Source of the DNA: Micromonospora avicenniae | GTDB taxonomy: Bacteria; Actinomycetota; Actinomycetes; Mycobacteriales; Micromonosporaceae | Length of the DNA: 64,000 nucleotides | Assembly (NCBI RefSeq): GCF_900156065.1 | Contig: NZ_FTNF01000029.1 | Location: 1 to 64,000, forward strand | Reading direction: 5' to 3' | The notes under the pieces: model-generated | What the model was told of the DNA's origin: nothing | The model's database searches: none | What the model saw: only the letters and a program-made list of their open reading frames with translations | Part shown: positions 1-7,518 of the stretch, piece after piece | Numbering within the stretch: position 1 is the first letter of the stretch | Layout: each line of letters opens with the position of its first letter | Made by a program: the position numbers and the translations under genes

Positions 1-1
1 C

Positions 2-76
2 ACCCGCTACGCCAAACGCGCATCCCTCTACCGGGCCAGCCTCGTCCTCATCGCCGCAATCATCTGGCTTCCATGA
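2..76 (+). mobile_element. 3' end of an IS transposase (IS5-like), cut by the window edge
   Basis: The frame entering from the left edge encodes 24 residues starting TRYAKRASLYRASL and ending IIWLP before TGA. The Arg-Tyr-Ala-Lys-Arg block followed by a hydrophobic end ..IIWL is what I know from the C-terminus of IS5-family DDE transposases of actinomycetes. Only the tail is present, so catalytic residues and the left inverted repeat lie outside the window. I did not find a convincing terminal inverted repeat just downstream. The family call is by memory of the tail motif and is moderate. Confidence 0.6.
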
Positions 77-170
77 TCGACAGGACACGCCCTAGAACGA
101 TCTGGCGGCCGTCCCCAGCCACCAAAGTGGAGCACGACGGGGCCGACTGCCGGGACGAGCGCGTCCCGGG

Positions 171-284
171 GTGGTACCGCCCGAGTACAACCACAGCTTT
201 GCGGCCTCGTTGAAACAGGCGATCGACTTCGCGTACGACGATTGGCAGGCCAAGCCGGTTGCGGCGCGCCCCTGTGTCTCGTGA
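171..284 (+). pseudogene. Remnant of an NADPH-dependent FMN reductase gene
   Basis: One frame from a GTG encodes VVPPEYNHSFAAS.., then ..DWQAKPV.., and stops at TGA 282-284. PEYNHSF is the flavin-binding signature of the NADPH-dependent FMN reductase (flavodoxin-like) family, normally near the middle of a protein of about 180 residues. Upstream and downstream parts of the family are missing and there is no matching start region, so this is a fragment. It lies between the IS end and the ABC transporter genes, which suggests that the insertion or a deletion linked to it destroyed the gene. Confidence 0.55.
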
Positions 285-305
285 ACGCAACCAAGGAAGG
301 TTCGG

Positions 306-1322
306 ATGATGAGTGAGCGCACGACCGGCCTGGCCATCGAGGCCGAGGGGCTGACCCGCTCGTTCGGGGAGACCCGGGCGTTGGCCGGGATGGATCTCCA
401 GGTGCCGGCCGGCACCGTCTACGGCCTGCTCGGCCCGAACGGGGCCGGCAAGACCACGGCGGTGCGGGTGCTGGCGACGTTGCTGCGGCCGGACGGTGGC
501 CGGGCGCGGGTCTTCGGGCACGACGTGGTCACCCAGGCCGACAGGGTTCGCGCCCGGGTCAGCCTGACCGGCCAGTACGCCTCAGTCGACGAGGACCTGA
601 CCGGCGTCGAGAATCTGGTGCTGCTCGGCCGGCTGCTCGGGCTGCGCAAACCCGCTGCCCGGGAGCGGGCGGACCAGTTGCTGGCCGCGTTCGGGCTGAC
701 CGACGCGGGTGCCCGGCAGGTGAAGAAGTACTCCGGCGGCATGCGGCGGCGCATCGACATCGCGGCGAGCATCCTGAACACCCCGGACCTGCTCTTCCTG
801 GACGAGCCGACGACCGGCCTGGACCCGCGCAGCCGCAACCAGGTGTGGGAGATCGTCCGGGCGGTGGTGGCGCACGGCACGACCGTGCTGCTGACCACGC
901 AGTACCTGGACGAGGCCGACCAACTGGCCGGGCGGATCGCGGTGGTGGACCACGGCCGGGTGATCGCGGAGGGCACGCCGGGCGAGCTGAAGTCGTCGAT
1001 CGGTGCCGGGACCGTCCACCTGCGACTGCGGGACGCGGCGCAGCGACCCGAGGCCGAGAAGGTGCTGCAGGCGGCGCTCGGCGTACCGGTGCAGCTCGAA
1101 GCCGACTCGCTCGCGCTCACCGCCCGGGTGGGCAGCGAGGGCAACGACCTGGCCGCCGGTGAGCAGGCGGCCCGCGCGCTGGCGGACCTGGCCCGCGCCG
1201 GCATCGTCGTCGACGACTTCTCCCTCGGTCAGCCCAGCCTGGACGAGGTCTTCCTGGCCCTGACCGACCACCCCGCCGTCCCGGACGACGAGCGGGACGA
1301 GCAGCTGGAGGCAGCACGATGA
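306..1322 (+). CDS. ABC transporter ATP-binding protein, DrrA (daunorubicin resistance) type
   Basis: A 338-residue cytoplasmic ATPase that should power the permease encoded immediately downstream, giving a two-gene drug-efflux-type exporter. Walker A GPNGAGKT lies at residues 43-50, the signature YSGGM at 142-146 and Walker B LLFLDE at 162-167, followed by the D-loop. The C-terminal ~100 residues are the extension usual in DrrA proteins. An AAGGAAGG ribosome site at 293-300 precedes tandem ATGs at 306 and 309, and either could be used. The stop overlaps the permease start (ATGA at 1319). The substrate cannot be told from the sequence; anthracycline-like drugs are only the family precedent. 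Confidence 0.93.
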   Translation: MMSERTTGLAIEAEGLTRSFGETRALAGMDLQVPAGTVYGLLGPNGAGKTTAVRVLATLLRPDGGRARVFGHDVVTQADRVRARVSLTGQYASVDEDLTGVENLVLLGRLLGLRKPAARERADQLLAAFGLTDAGARQVKKYSGGMRRRIDIAASILNTPDLLFLDEPTTGLDPRSRNQVWEIVRAVVAHGTTVLLTTQYLDEADQLAGRIAVVDHGRVIAEGTPGELKSSIGAGTVHLRLRDAAQRPEAEKVLQAALGVPVQLEADSLALTARVGSEGNDLAAGEQAARALADLARAGIVVDDFSLGQPSLDEVFLALTDHPAVPDDERDEQLEAAR

Positions 1323-2173
1323 GCAACGCCGCGACGACGTCCGGCCGCGCGCCGTCCGTCTACGTACCGTCCGCCGAGGCGCTGGCGACGGTCCTCGCAC
1401 CGGGAGAGCGGCCGGCGAGACCGAGCGCGCTGGCCGCGTCGCTGACCTTCGGCTGGCGTGCGCTGCTGAAGATCAAGCACGTGCCGGAGCAGCTCTTCGA
1501 CGTGACGGCCTTCCCGATCATCATGGTGCTGATGTTCACGTACCTGTTCGGCGGGGCGCTCGCCGACAGCCCGCGTGACTACCTGCAGTTCTTCCTGCCC
1601 GGCATCATGGTGACCAGCGTCGTCATGATCACCATGTACACCGGGGTCGGACTCAACACCGACATCGAGAAGGGCATCTTCGACCGCTTCCGTACGCTGC
1701 CGGTCTGGCGGCCGGCCGCACTGGTCGGCATGATCTTCGGCGACGTGCTCCGGTACGTCCTGGCGGCCGTGGTGATCCTCAGCGTCGGGCTGGTGCTCGG
1801 CTTCCGCCCCGATGGCGGCGTGCTGGGCGTGGCCGCCGGGATCGGCCTGCTGGTGGTCTTCTCGTTCGCGTTCTCCTGGGTCTGGACCTTCTTCGGCCTG
1901 GTCCTGCGCAGCGAGAAGTCGGTGATGGGGGTGAGCATGATGGTGCTCTTCCCGCTGACCTTCCTCAGCAACGTCTTCGTCGAGCCGAGCACCATGCCGG
2001 GCTGGCTCCAGGCGTTCGTGAAGGCCAACCCGATCACCCACCTGGTGGCCGCGGTACGCGCCGCGATGGCCGGTCAGTCGGATCCGACGAACACGATGTG
2101 GCTGCTGCTGTGGAGCGCCGGTTTCGTGGTGGTCTTCGGCACGCTCACCATGTACCGCTACAACCGCCGCTGA
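1319..2173 (+). CDS. ABC-2 type permease, DrrB type
   Basis: A 284-residue integral membrane protein with about six hydrophobic segments, beginning near residue 60 after a cytoplasmic N-terminus. It is the ABC-2 permease partner of the preceding ATPase, and the two are coupled by a 4-base overlap. The stretch around FDRFRTLPVWRPA is the conserved cytoplasmic loop of DrrB/NodJ-like permeases and touches the ATPase. It ends convergently with the MerR-type gene, with only 7 bases between them. The family is clear; the exported compound is unknown. Confidence 0.92.
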   Translation: MSNAATTSGRAPSVYVPSAEALATVLAPGERPARPSALAASLTFGWRALLKIKHVPEQLFDVTAFPIIMVLMFTYLFGGALADSPRDYLQFFLPGIMVTSVVMITMYTGVGLNTDIEKGIFDRFRTLPVWRPAALVGMIFGDVLRYVLAAVVILSVGLVLGFRPDGGVLGVAAGIGLLVVFSFAFSWVWTFFGLVLRSEKSVMGVSMMVLFPLTFLSNVFVEPSTMPGWLQAFVKANPITHLVAAVRAAMAGQSDPTNTMWLLLWSAGFVVVFGTLTMYRYNRR

Positions 2174-2180
2174 CGCCCGA

Positions 2181-2903
2181 TCAGTGGCCGGTGGCCGTCA
2201 GGTAGTCGGATAGGCGGGCGGCGGCGACCAGCATGGCTCGGCCCCGAGCGGTGAGTCGCTGCCGCCACCCGTTCAGGGACGCGGCCAGCGGTTCGGGGCC
2301 GTCGGCCGCGCGTACCTGCCGCATGACGGTCGCGATGTGTTCGAGCAGGTAGCCGCCCCGCCGCAGCAGGTGGGCCAGTTCTGCGTCGCGTACGTCGTCG
2401 GGGCTGTAGTGGCGTTGCCGGGAGACGCGGTCCCGGGCCGGGGTGAGGATGCCCGCCCGTTCCCACTTGCGCAGCGTCGCCGGGGTCACGCCGAGCCGGT
2501 GGGCGAGAGCGCCGACGGGCAGCGGCCGCTCCGGCCGGTCACCGGTCGGCGCGGCGGTGAGCACGCCCACGGTCACCTCGACGGCGTCGAGGGTCTCCCG
2601 GTCCCGGAGCAGCTGGGCGTGACCGAGGTCCACGGCACGCAGCGCGGCGTCGACGTCGCCACGGTTCGCCGCGCGCATGATCTCGGCGCCGACCGCGTGG
2701 CCGTACGCCGGGATGAGCGCCAGGTAGGCGCGGAGCGCGGCGGCGTGCAGCTCGGTGTACGCGCGGTAGCCGCTCGGGCTGCGCCGGGCGGCGGGGATGA
2801 CCCCATCGCGTTCGTAGTTGCGTACGGCCTGCGTGGAGATGCCGTGCTCCCGGGCCAGGTCCACCGGCCGGTAGGAGTGTCCTGCGGTTTGAGGGTTCAA
2901 CAC
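2181..2903 (-). CDS. TioE-like regulator with two MerR DNA-binding domains
   Basis: A 240-residue regulator holding two MerR winged-helix domains. The first is at about residues 11-65, with an ARRSPSGYRAY wing. The second is at about 145-205, around GALAHRLGVTPATLRKWERAG. Tandem MerR domains in one chain are typical of the TioE family first named in the Micromonospora thiocoraline cluster. The start is GTG at 2903, preceded by AGGAG. The gene diverges from the DUF6194 gene across 62 bases that contain GGTTCAA-type repeats, so it may control itself and that neighbour. The convergent drug-efflux-type ABC pair is another plausible target. Confidence 0.85.
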   Translation of the reverse strand: MLNPQTAGHSYRPVDLAREHGISTQAVRNYERDGVIPAARRSPSGYRAYTELHAAALRAYLALIPAYGHAVGAEIMRAANRGDVDAALRAVDLGHAQLLRDRETLDAVEVTVGVLTAAPTGDRPERPLPVGALAHRLGVTPATLRKWERAGILTPARDRVSRQRHYSPDDVRDAELAHLLRRGGYLLEHIATVMRQVRAADGPEPLAASLNGWRQRLTARGRAMLVAAARLSDYLTATGH

Positions 2904-2950
2904 GCTGCTCCTGACCGTTCATCGTGAGAAGTTTCAAAAGCTGGTTCAAC

Positions 2951-2968
2951 GATACGGTTGAGGTCATG
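2951..2968 (+). promoter_or_regulatory. Leaderless promoter and dyad before the DUF6194 gene
   Basis: TACGGT at 2953-2958 lies seven bases before ATG 2966, the spacing expected for a -10 box of a leaderless transcript. It sits between the arms of a small dyad, TCAAC (2946-2950) and GTTGA (2957-2961). With GGTTCAA copies further upstream, this is a reasonable operator for the divergent MerR-type protein (inference). Confidence 0.45.
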
Positions 2969-3481
2969 ACTGCTGAAGCACCCGGAGTCGGGTCCAGGCC
3001 CACCGCCGACGAGATCACCGAGCGGATCCTCGCCCTGCCGGGTGTCGAACTGCTCGTGGCCACCGAGGAGTCGGGTGCCCCCGAGGTGGCGTGGGGCTGG
3101 CGGTTCTTCTACGTGGGCCCGGATCGCCGCTCGCCGTTCGCCACGCTGGGCGGGCGCGACATGGCGGGCTTCGACGAGGCCTCCCGCCTCGACCGGCCCG
3201 GCGTCTTCCGGCTCAACCTCGACCTGGGGCGGCACGAGTTCGAGCGCGTCTTCGGCTACCCGCCGGCGCAGGCCACCGAGCACCGGAGCGAAGTCGACTT
3301 CGCGGCGCTCGACGAGGTGCTGCCGCGCCCCGCCTACGGCACCGCCGCGTGGGCCTGCGTGCTGAACCCCGGCGCGCGCAGTCTCGCCGAGGTCGAACGG
3401 CTGATCCGGCACGCGCACGGCAGGGCGGTGGAGCGCCATCGCCGCGCGCTGGTCCGCGAGCGACGAGGGAGCCGACCGTAA
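2966..3481 (+). CDS. DUF6194 family protein
   Basis: A 171-residue soluble protein of unknown function. The core WGWRFFYVGPDRRSPFATL.. and LDRPGVFRLNLDLGRHEFERVFG matches what I know of DUF6194 proteins of actinomycetes. An in-frame GTG at 2924 is possible, but ATG 2966 follows a -10-like TACGGT by seven bases and is preferred. The last 20 residues are Arg-rich. It is divergent from the TioE-like regulator, which suggests co-regulation. No catalytic motif is evident. Confidence 0.75.
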   Translation: MTAEAPGVGSRPTADEITERILALPGVELLVATEESGAPEVAWGWRFFYVGPDRRSPFATLGGRDMAGFDEASRLDRPGVFRLNLDLGRHEFERVFGYPPAQATEHRSEVDFAALDEVLPRPAYGTAAWACVLNPGARSLAEVERLIRHAHGRAVERHRRALVRERRGSRP

Positions 3482-3505
3482 GGGGATGCCCGTGCGCAGG
3501 GCAGA

Positions 3506-3519
3506 TGCCCGAACGGGCA
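3506..3519 (+). terminator. Short hairpin after the DUF6194 gene
   Basis: TGCCC and GGGCA arms with a four-base loop lie 25 bases after the stop codon. The stem is short and no T-run follows, so it is only a possible terminator. Confidence 0.3.
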
Positions 3520-3659
3520 CTTACGGTTCAGGTCGCCCACCTCAACCGTTCACCCTCGCATGATCGACTTCTCGGGACGTTTCCGCTGGTCCGGCACCTC
3601 CGTCGGGCTGGCCCGAGCCGCCGGGTAGCGGCTCGGTTCCCGAGAAGAAAGGAGCGGCG

Positions 3660-4919
3660 ATGAGGGCATCGCAGCTCGTACGCCCGGGTCTGGCGGTGCT
3701 GCTCGCCGCGGGGCTGAGCACGTTCGCACCGGCCGGCGCCGCCCAGGCGGAGACCCTTCCGACCGCTGGGTCCACCGCGGACTCCCCGATCACCTTCACC
3801 TCGACCGAGCGGCTCGCCCCGGGCGTGACCTACGGTTCCTTCCAGGTGGACACGCCGCGCGGCGTCACCGTCGGCTACCTGCTCACCGCCGACCTGCGCA
3901 AGAACGAGGTCTCCCTGGACCTGCTGCACCCCGACGCCGTCGCGCAGCGCCAGGTCGTCTCGGCGATGACCAACGATCAGGGTGCCGTCGCCGGTGTGAA
4001 CGGCGACTTCTTCAACATCAGCGAGACCCACACCAGTGTCGCGCCGACCGGTTCGGCGTCCGGCCCGGAGATCGCCGACGGCGAGGACCTGAAGTTCGCC
4101 GTACCGAACGCGCAGCGCTTCGGCCCGGGGCTCGCCCCCGGCACCTCGACCCGCGACGTGTTCGGGGTGGGCGTGAACGGCAAGGCTCGCGTCGACACCC
4201 TCAGCCTCGCCGGTGAGGTGCGCAGCGAGAAGGGCACGATCACGCTCGACGGCCTCAACCAGTACGCGCTGCCGGTCGGCGGCGTCGGCGTGTTCAACTC
4301 CGACTGGGGCACCGCCAACCGGGTCCGGTCGACCTGCGGCAGCGACACCAGCCGCCTCGACCCGTGCAGCAGCCACACCTACGAGGTGACCGTGCGCGAC
4401 GGCGTGGTGACCTCGGTGAGCAGCACACCCGGCACGGGCGCGATCCCCAGCGACACCCAGGTGCTGGTCGGCCGCGAAGCCGGCGCGGACGCGCTCGACG
4501 ACCTGGTCGTCGGCGACCGGGTGCAGGTGGACGAGAAGCTTGTCTCCGCCGGCAAGCCGAAGCTGACGTTCGCGGTCGGCGGCGCCCCGATCCTGCGTGC
4601 CGGGCAGCCCCTCGCCGGCCTGGACACCAAGACCGCCGCCGTGCGCAGCTCGGCCGGCGTCAGCGCCGACGGCCGGACCGTCTACCTGGTCGCGCTGGCC
4701 GGCCGCGCGCCGGCCAGCGCCGGCTTCACGATCGCCGAGCTGGCCGACCTGATGCGTACCCTCGGCGCGGACGCCGCCGTGAACCTCGACGGCGGCGGCT
4801 CCACCACCGTCGCCGTTAAGGAGCCGGGTCAGACGGCCGCCACGGCCCGCAACAACCCCTCCGACGGTACGGAGCGCGCGGTCGCCAACGGCATCGGCAT
4901 CTTCATCGGCCGCCACTGA
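3660..4919 (+). CDS. Secreted phosphodiester glycosidase family protein (NAGPA-like)
   Basis: A 419-residue exported protein. A signal peptide (charged MRASQLVR, hydrophobic core, AQA cleavage region near residue 30) is followed by a phosphodiester glycosidase (DUF2233/NAGPA) domain. The family marks are VNGDFFN near residue 118 and the C-terminal AVNLDGGGSTTV segment. The family removes sugars linked by phosphodiester bonds, as in the mammalian uncovering enzyme; bacterial substrates may be wall or exported glycans. AGGAG lies seven bases before ATG. A second member of the family lies 2.6 kb away on the other strand (7519-8814). Confidence 0.9.
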   Translation: MRASQLVRPGLAVLLAAGLSTFAPAGAAQAETLPTAGSTADSPITFTSTERLAPGVTYGSFQVDTPRGVTVGYLLTADLRKNEVSLDLLHPDAVAQRQVVSAMTNDQGAVAGVNGDFFNISETHTSVAPTGSASGPEIADGEDLKFAVPNAQRFGPGLAPGTSTRDVFGVGVNGKARVDTLSLAGEVRSEKGTITLDGLNQYALPVGGVGVFNSDWGTANRVRSTCGSDTSRLDPCSSHTYEVTVRDGVVTSVSSTPGTGAIPSDTQVLVGREAGADALDDLVVGDRVQVDEKLVSAGKPKLTFAVGGAPILRAGQPLAGLDTKTAAVRSSAGVSADGRTVYLVALAGRAPASAGFTIAELADLMRTLGADAAVNLDGGGSTTVAVKEPGQTAATARNNPSDGTERAVANGIGIFIGRH

Positions 4920-4950
4920 CCTGACGATCAGGGGAAGCGCGGTCTGCGGC

Positions 4951-6291
4951 TCAGCTCCGGAGGCCGCGCTCCTTCAGGTAATTGATCATCGAATGGTTCG
5001 CCTCCCAGCCGTCCGGAAACTTGACCGGCACGTCGAGGTGCATGGGCTCGGTCGACGGGTGGGCGTCGAGCAGGTCGGCGATGCCGTCGCGGGCCACCAC
5101 GATGCAGGCGTGCCGATGCCGGGACGCCAGCACGCAGAGCCGCCCCGACTCCAGGTGGAACGCGGTGGCGTCGCGACGGCCGGAGAGCGGATGCAGCACG
5201 ATCGTCACGTCGTACTCCCGGCCCTGCAGCCGGTTGGCGGTGTCGACGGTGATGCCCTCGCCGGCCGCGCCGAGCTGCGCCCGGATGGCCGCCGCCTGGT
5301 CGCGGTGCGCCGCCCCGACGGCGATCCGGTCGGCGGTCACCGGCGCGCCCGCCGGGCGGTGCTCGGAGACGGCGACCGCGCCACGTTCCAGCAGCCGCAC
5401 CGCGAGCGCCGCACAAGCCGCGGCGGCCTCCACGTCGGTACGCAGGGTCTGCCGCTCGGGCAGCTCGTACAGCCCCCAGCCGGACGCGGCGGCCACCTCG
5501 ATCGTGCTGTCGACCGCGTCCCCCGGCCCGGCCTTCGTCAGCGACAGCGCCCGATCGTCGGGACCGGTGCCGGCGCGGAATCCGGTGAACGGGTAGAACG
5601 CCCGGGCGACCACCGGCGCGGCCGACGACGGCAGCCGCCACGAGACCGGCAGCCGGTGCACGGGAAGCTCGGGGTTGTGTCGCAGCAGCACGGCCACCGC
5701 GGACTGCATCGGATCCCAGCTCAGGCCGGTCCAGCGCGTGGTATCCACTGTGGAGAACGGGTCGAGCTGCCCGGGGTCGCCCACGAACAGGGCCCGTTCG
5801 AACCGGCCGGCCACGCGCAGCAGGGCGTCCGAACGCATTTGGTACGCCTCGTCCACGATCGCCCATGGCCAGCAGCCCTCGCTGACCGTGGCCCATTTGG
5901 CGGCCGTACCAATGATGACGGCCGGGCCACCCAGGTCCGCGACCTTCGCTGCCACCCGCACCGTCGCGTGCCCCCGCACCCGTTCCGAGGGCTGGTAGTC
6001 AGCGGCGGAGAGGCGGCCGATCCGCAGCTCGGGGGCCTTGCGGGCGAGACGGTCGATGAGATCGTCGACCTGCTCGTTGGTCTGCGCCACGATGATCAGG
6101 GTTTCGCCGGCCGCGGCCAGCTCGACCGCGGCCCGGACGACCAGCGTCGACTTCCCGGCGCCGGGCGGCGAGTCCACGACCACACCGCGGTGCTCGCCGG
6201 AGCGCAGATCGGCCAGGACCGCCCTGATGACCCATTCCGCCTCCACCGCGGGCGGCAGCTCCAGCCCAGCCAGCACGTGCTCCACCCCCAC
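4951..6291 (-). CDS. SF1 helicase-like AAA ATPase (Upf1/UvrD-type core)
   Basis: A 446-residue soluble ATPase with a compact superfamily 1 helicase core. Walker A PPGAGKST is near residue 43, the DE-box is in AIVDEAYQM, and motif III is GDPGQLDPF. Motif IV is PVSWRLP, motif V is VDTANRLQGREYDV and motif VI is ASRHRHACIVV. No accessory nuclease domain is visible. The start is GTG at 6289-6291, without a strong ribosome site. It may act on DNA or RNA; its partner is unknown and the flanking genes are not clearly linked to it. The motifs are clear, the role is not. Confidence 0.85.
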   Translation of the reverse strand: MGVEHVLAGLELPPAVEAEWVIRAVLADLRSGEHRGVVVDSPPGAGKSTLVVRAAVELAAAGETLIIVAQTNEQVDDLIDRLARKAPELRIGRLSAADYQPSERVRGHATVRVAAKVADLGGPAVIIGTAAKWATVSEGCWPWAIVDEAYQMRSDALLRVAGRFERALFVGDPGQLDPFSTVDTTRWTGLSWDPMQSAVAVLLRHNPELPVHRLPVSWRLPSSAAPVVARAFYPFTGFRAGTGPDDRALSLTKAGPGDAVDSTIEVAAASGWGLYELPERQTLRTDVEAAAACAALAVRLLERGAVAVSEHRPAGAPVTADRIAVGAAHRDQAAAIRAQLGAAGEGITVDTANRLQGREYDVTIVLHPLSGRRDATAFHLESGRLCVLASRHRHACIVVARDGIADLLDAHPSTEPMHLDVPVKFPDGWEANHSMINYLKERGLRS

Positions 6292-6437
6292 TCACCGCTG
6301 CCCGCACCCTACCGGCAGCCTCTGGTGCGGGCCGGTCGAGCCACGGCGTCGGCACCGGTGCCAACGCGTCGCGGCGCGGCAGCCCTACCGGGCGGAACGG
6401 ATGGACTAGCCGCCGACGGACCGGGTACGCGCCGGCC

Positions 6438-6656
6438 ATGGGTAGCCAGAAGCCGAACAAGCATGATCCTGGCGGCGAGTCGGCGCGCGGCCGGCGTCAT
6501 CCGGGCAGCGGAGCTCGGGGCAGGCAGGGCTCGGAGGTGGAGCGCTCGCCCGAGCGCCGGCACCTGCGGGCCGCCACCGGCACCTCCGGCTCGGAACGGG
6601 ACCACGGGCGGGCCAAGGTCGAGGGCAGCGGACGGGTGCAGCGCCAGGGCGGCTGA
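6438..6656 (+). CDS. Small hydrophilic hypothetical protein
   Basis: A 72-residue reading frame rich in Arg, Gly, Ser and Glu, with no hydrophobic segment and no recognised motif, so the product would be disordered and basic. It starts at ATG after an unremarkable leader and ends 77 bases before the GYD gene. In such GC-rich DNA a frame of this size can be chance. I keep it because it fills the gap on the coding strand of its neighbour. Confidence is low. Confidence 0.35.
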   Translation: MGSQKPNKHDPGGESARGRRHPGSGARGRQGSEVERSPERRHLRAATGTSGSERDHGRAKVEGSGRVQRQGG

Positions 6657-6733
6657 CCGCAGCCGTGGTACGCCGCAAGGGCAGTCCGGGCGCGCCCGTG
6701 TGGCGCACCGACGTATGGAGAGGTGACGTCGAG

Positions 6734-7054
6734 ATGGCTAAGTTCCTGCTCAAGTCGACCTACACCGTTGACGGGATCAAGGGCCTGCTCATGGACGGCG
6801 GCAGCAAACGGGCCGAGGCCGCCACGAAGGCGATCGAAGGGCTCGGCGGGCGAGTCGAGTCACTCTGCTTCGGTCTCGGAGCGCATGACACGTACGTGGT
6901 GTGCGAGCTGCCCGATCACAAGACGGCAGCCGCGCTGGCCATCGCCATCCGGGCAGCCGGGGGTGTCGACACCCGTGTCACTCCCGTGTTGACGCCGGAA
7001 GAGGTGGACGAGGCCACCCGAAAGCAGCTCAAGTACCAGCCGCCGGGCGCGTGA
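6734..7054 (+). CDS. GYD domain-containing protein
   Basis: A 106-residue soluble protein matching the GYD family (PF08734). It starts MAKFLLKSTYTVDGIKGLL, has a central LCFGLGAHDTYVVCELPD, and ends with a strand containing VTPVLTPEEVDEA. The family forms a small alpha/beta dimeric-barrel-like fold of unknown function. ATG 6734 is preferred over an upstream in-frame GTG because GGAGAGG precedes it and the family normally begins here. A hairpin at 7091-7110 closes the transcript. Confidence 0.85.
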   Translation: MAKFLLKSTYTVDGIKGLLMDGGSKRAEAATKAIEGLGGRVESLCFGLGAHDTYVVCELPDHKTAAALAIAIRAAGGVDTRVTPVLTPEEVDEATRKQLKYQPPGA

Positions 7055-7090
7055 GCAGCCGACCGCCCGCTGGCCGCTCGGGTCACCGCA

Positions 7091-7110
7091 GCCCCGACCA
7101 CGGTCGGGGC
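7091..7110 (+). terminator. Hairpin after the GYD gene
   Basis: GCCCCGACC and GGTCGGGGC arms face each other 37 bases after the GYD stop codon. The nine-base stem has almost no loop, so the inner pairs would open. It probably terminates the GYD transcript. Confidence 0.5.
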
Positions 7111-7288
7111 GCGGCTGGCACCACCACGCCGGTGGGCCTGAACAGGCCGACGGGCTAGGGATCCCTGGTCGCCACGCCGGCCAGCACCCAGGGGCTCGAC
7201 CCGCCACGGCCCGGTCGAGGACCGGCGGGAGAACGGTGGTAGTCCCCGGCCGGTCGCGACGGGGACGTCCACCTCGTGCCCTACCGAG

Positions 7289-7358
7289 CTGATGTCGCCA
7301 ACGCATCAGGGTCTTGTGCACCAGCCAGCCCCGACACCTGATGTCGCAAACGATTCAG
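7289..7358. repeat. Two copies of a 21-base operator-like dyad
   Basis: Copies at 7289-7309 and 7338-7358 share CTGATGTCGC.AACG..TCAG. The first has CTGATG/CATCAG arms and the second has TCG/CGA arms around CAAA. The second core TCGCAAACGATT resembles LacI-family operators. The copies start 49 bases apart, roughly five helical turns. No divergent gene start lies next to them, which is odd for an operator. Confidence 0.5.
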
Positions 7359-7461
7359 CTCTGAAGCATCCGAGGTGCTAACCCTTACCTCGATCCAGCT
7401 CCACCGATTCCTAGGCGGGTCCAGCCGGCAGTTCACGCCTCGACCACCTCGACGCGGGACG

Positions 7462-7505
7462 GCGTGCGGGTGCCGCCGGCGCGATGGCCGGCACCACCCG
7501 CACGC
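7462..7505 (-). terminator. Strong hairpin terminator of the phosphodiester glycosidase gene
   Basis: An inverted repeat of about 19 bases per arm (GCGTGCGGGTG..GCCGGC against GCCGGC..CACCCGCACGC, with mismatches) and a five-base loop lies 14 bases beyond the stop of the minus-strand gene. Confidence 0.7.
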
Positions 7506-7518
7506 TGCCGCTGAGGTG

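Larger units (their letters stand above)
7055..7518. other. Convergent intergenic region with terminators and a repeated palindrome
   Basis: This 464-base stretch lies between the ends of two convergent genes. It carries one hairpin for each gene (7091-7110 and 7462-7505) and, between them, two copies of a 21-base dyad (7289-7309, 7338-7358). I see no convincing gene in it. Confidence 0.6.

Noticed and set aside
419..1204. Long open frames on the strand opposite many genes (for example within the ABC ATPase gene)
   Set aside because: High GC opens all frames. These translations are Arg/Pro/Ala-rich with no domain, and they mirror recognisable proteins on the other strand.
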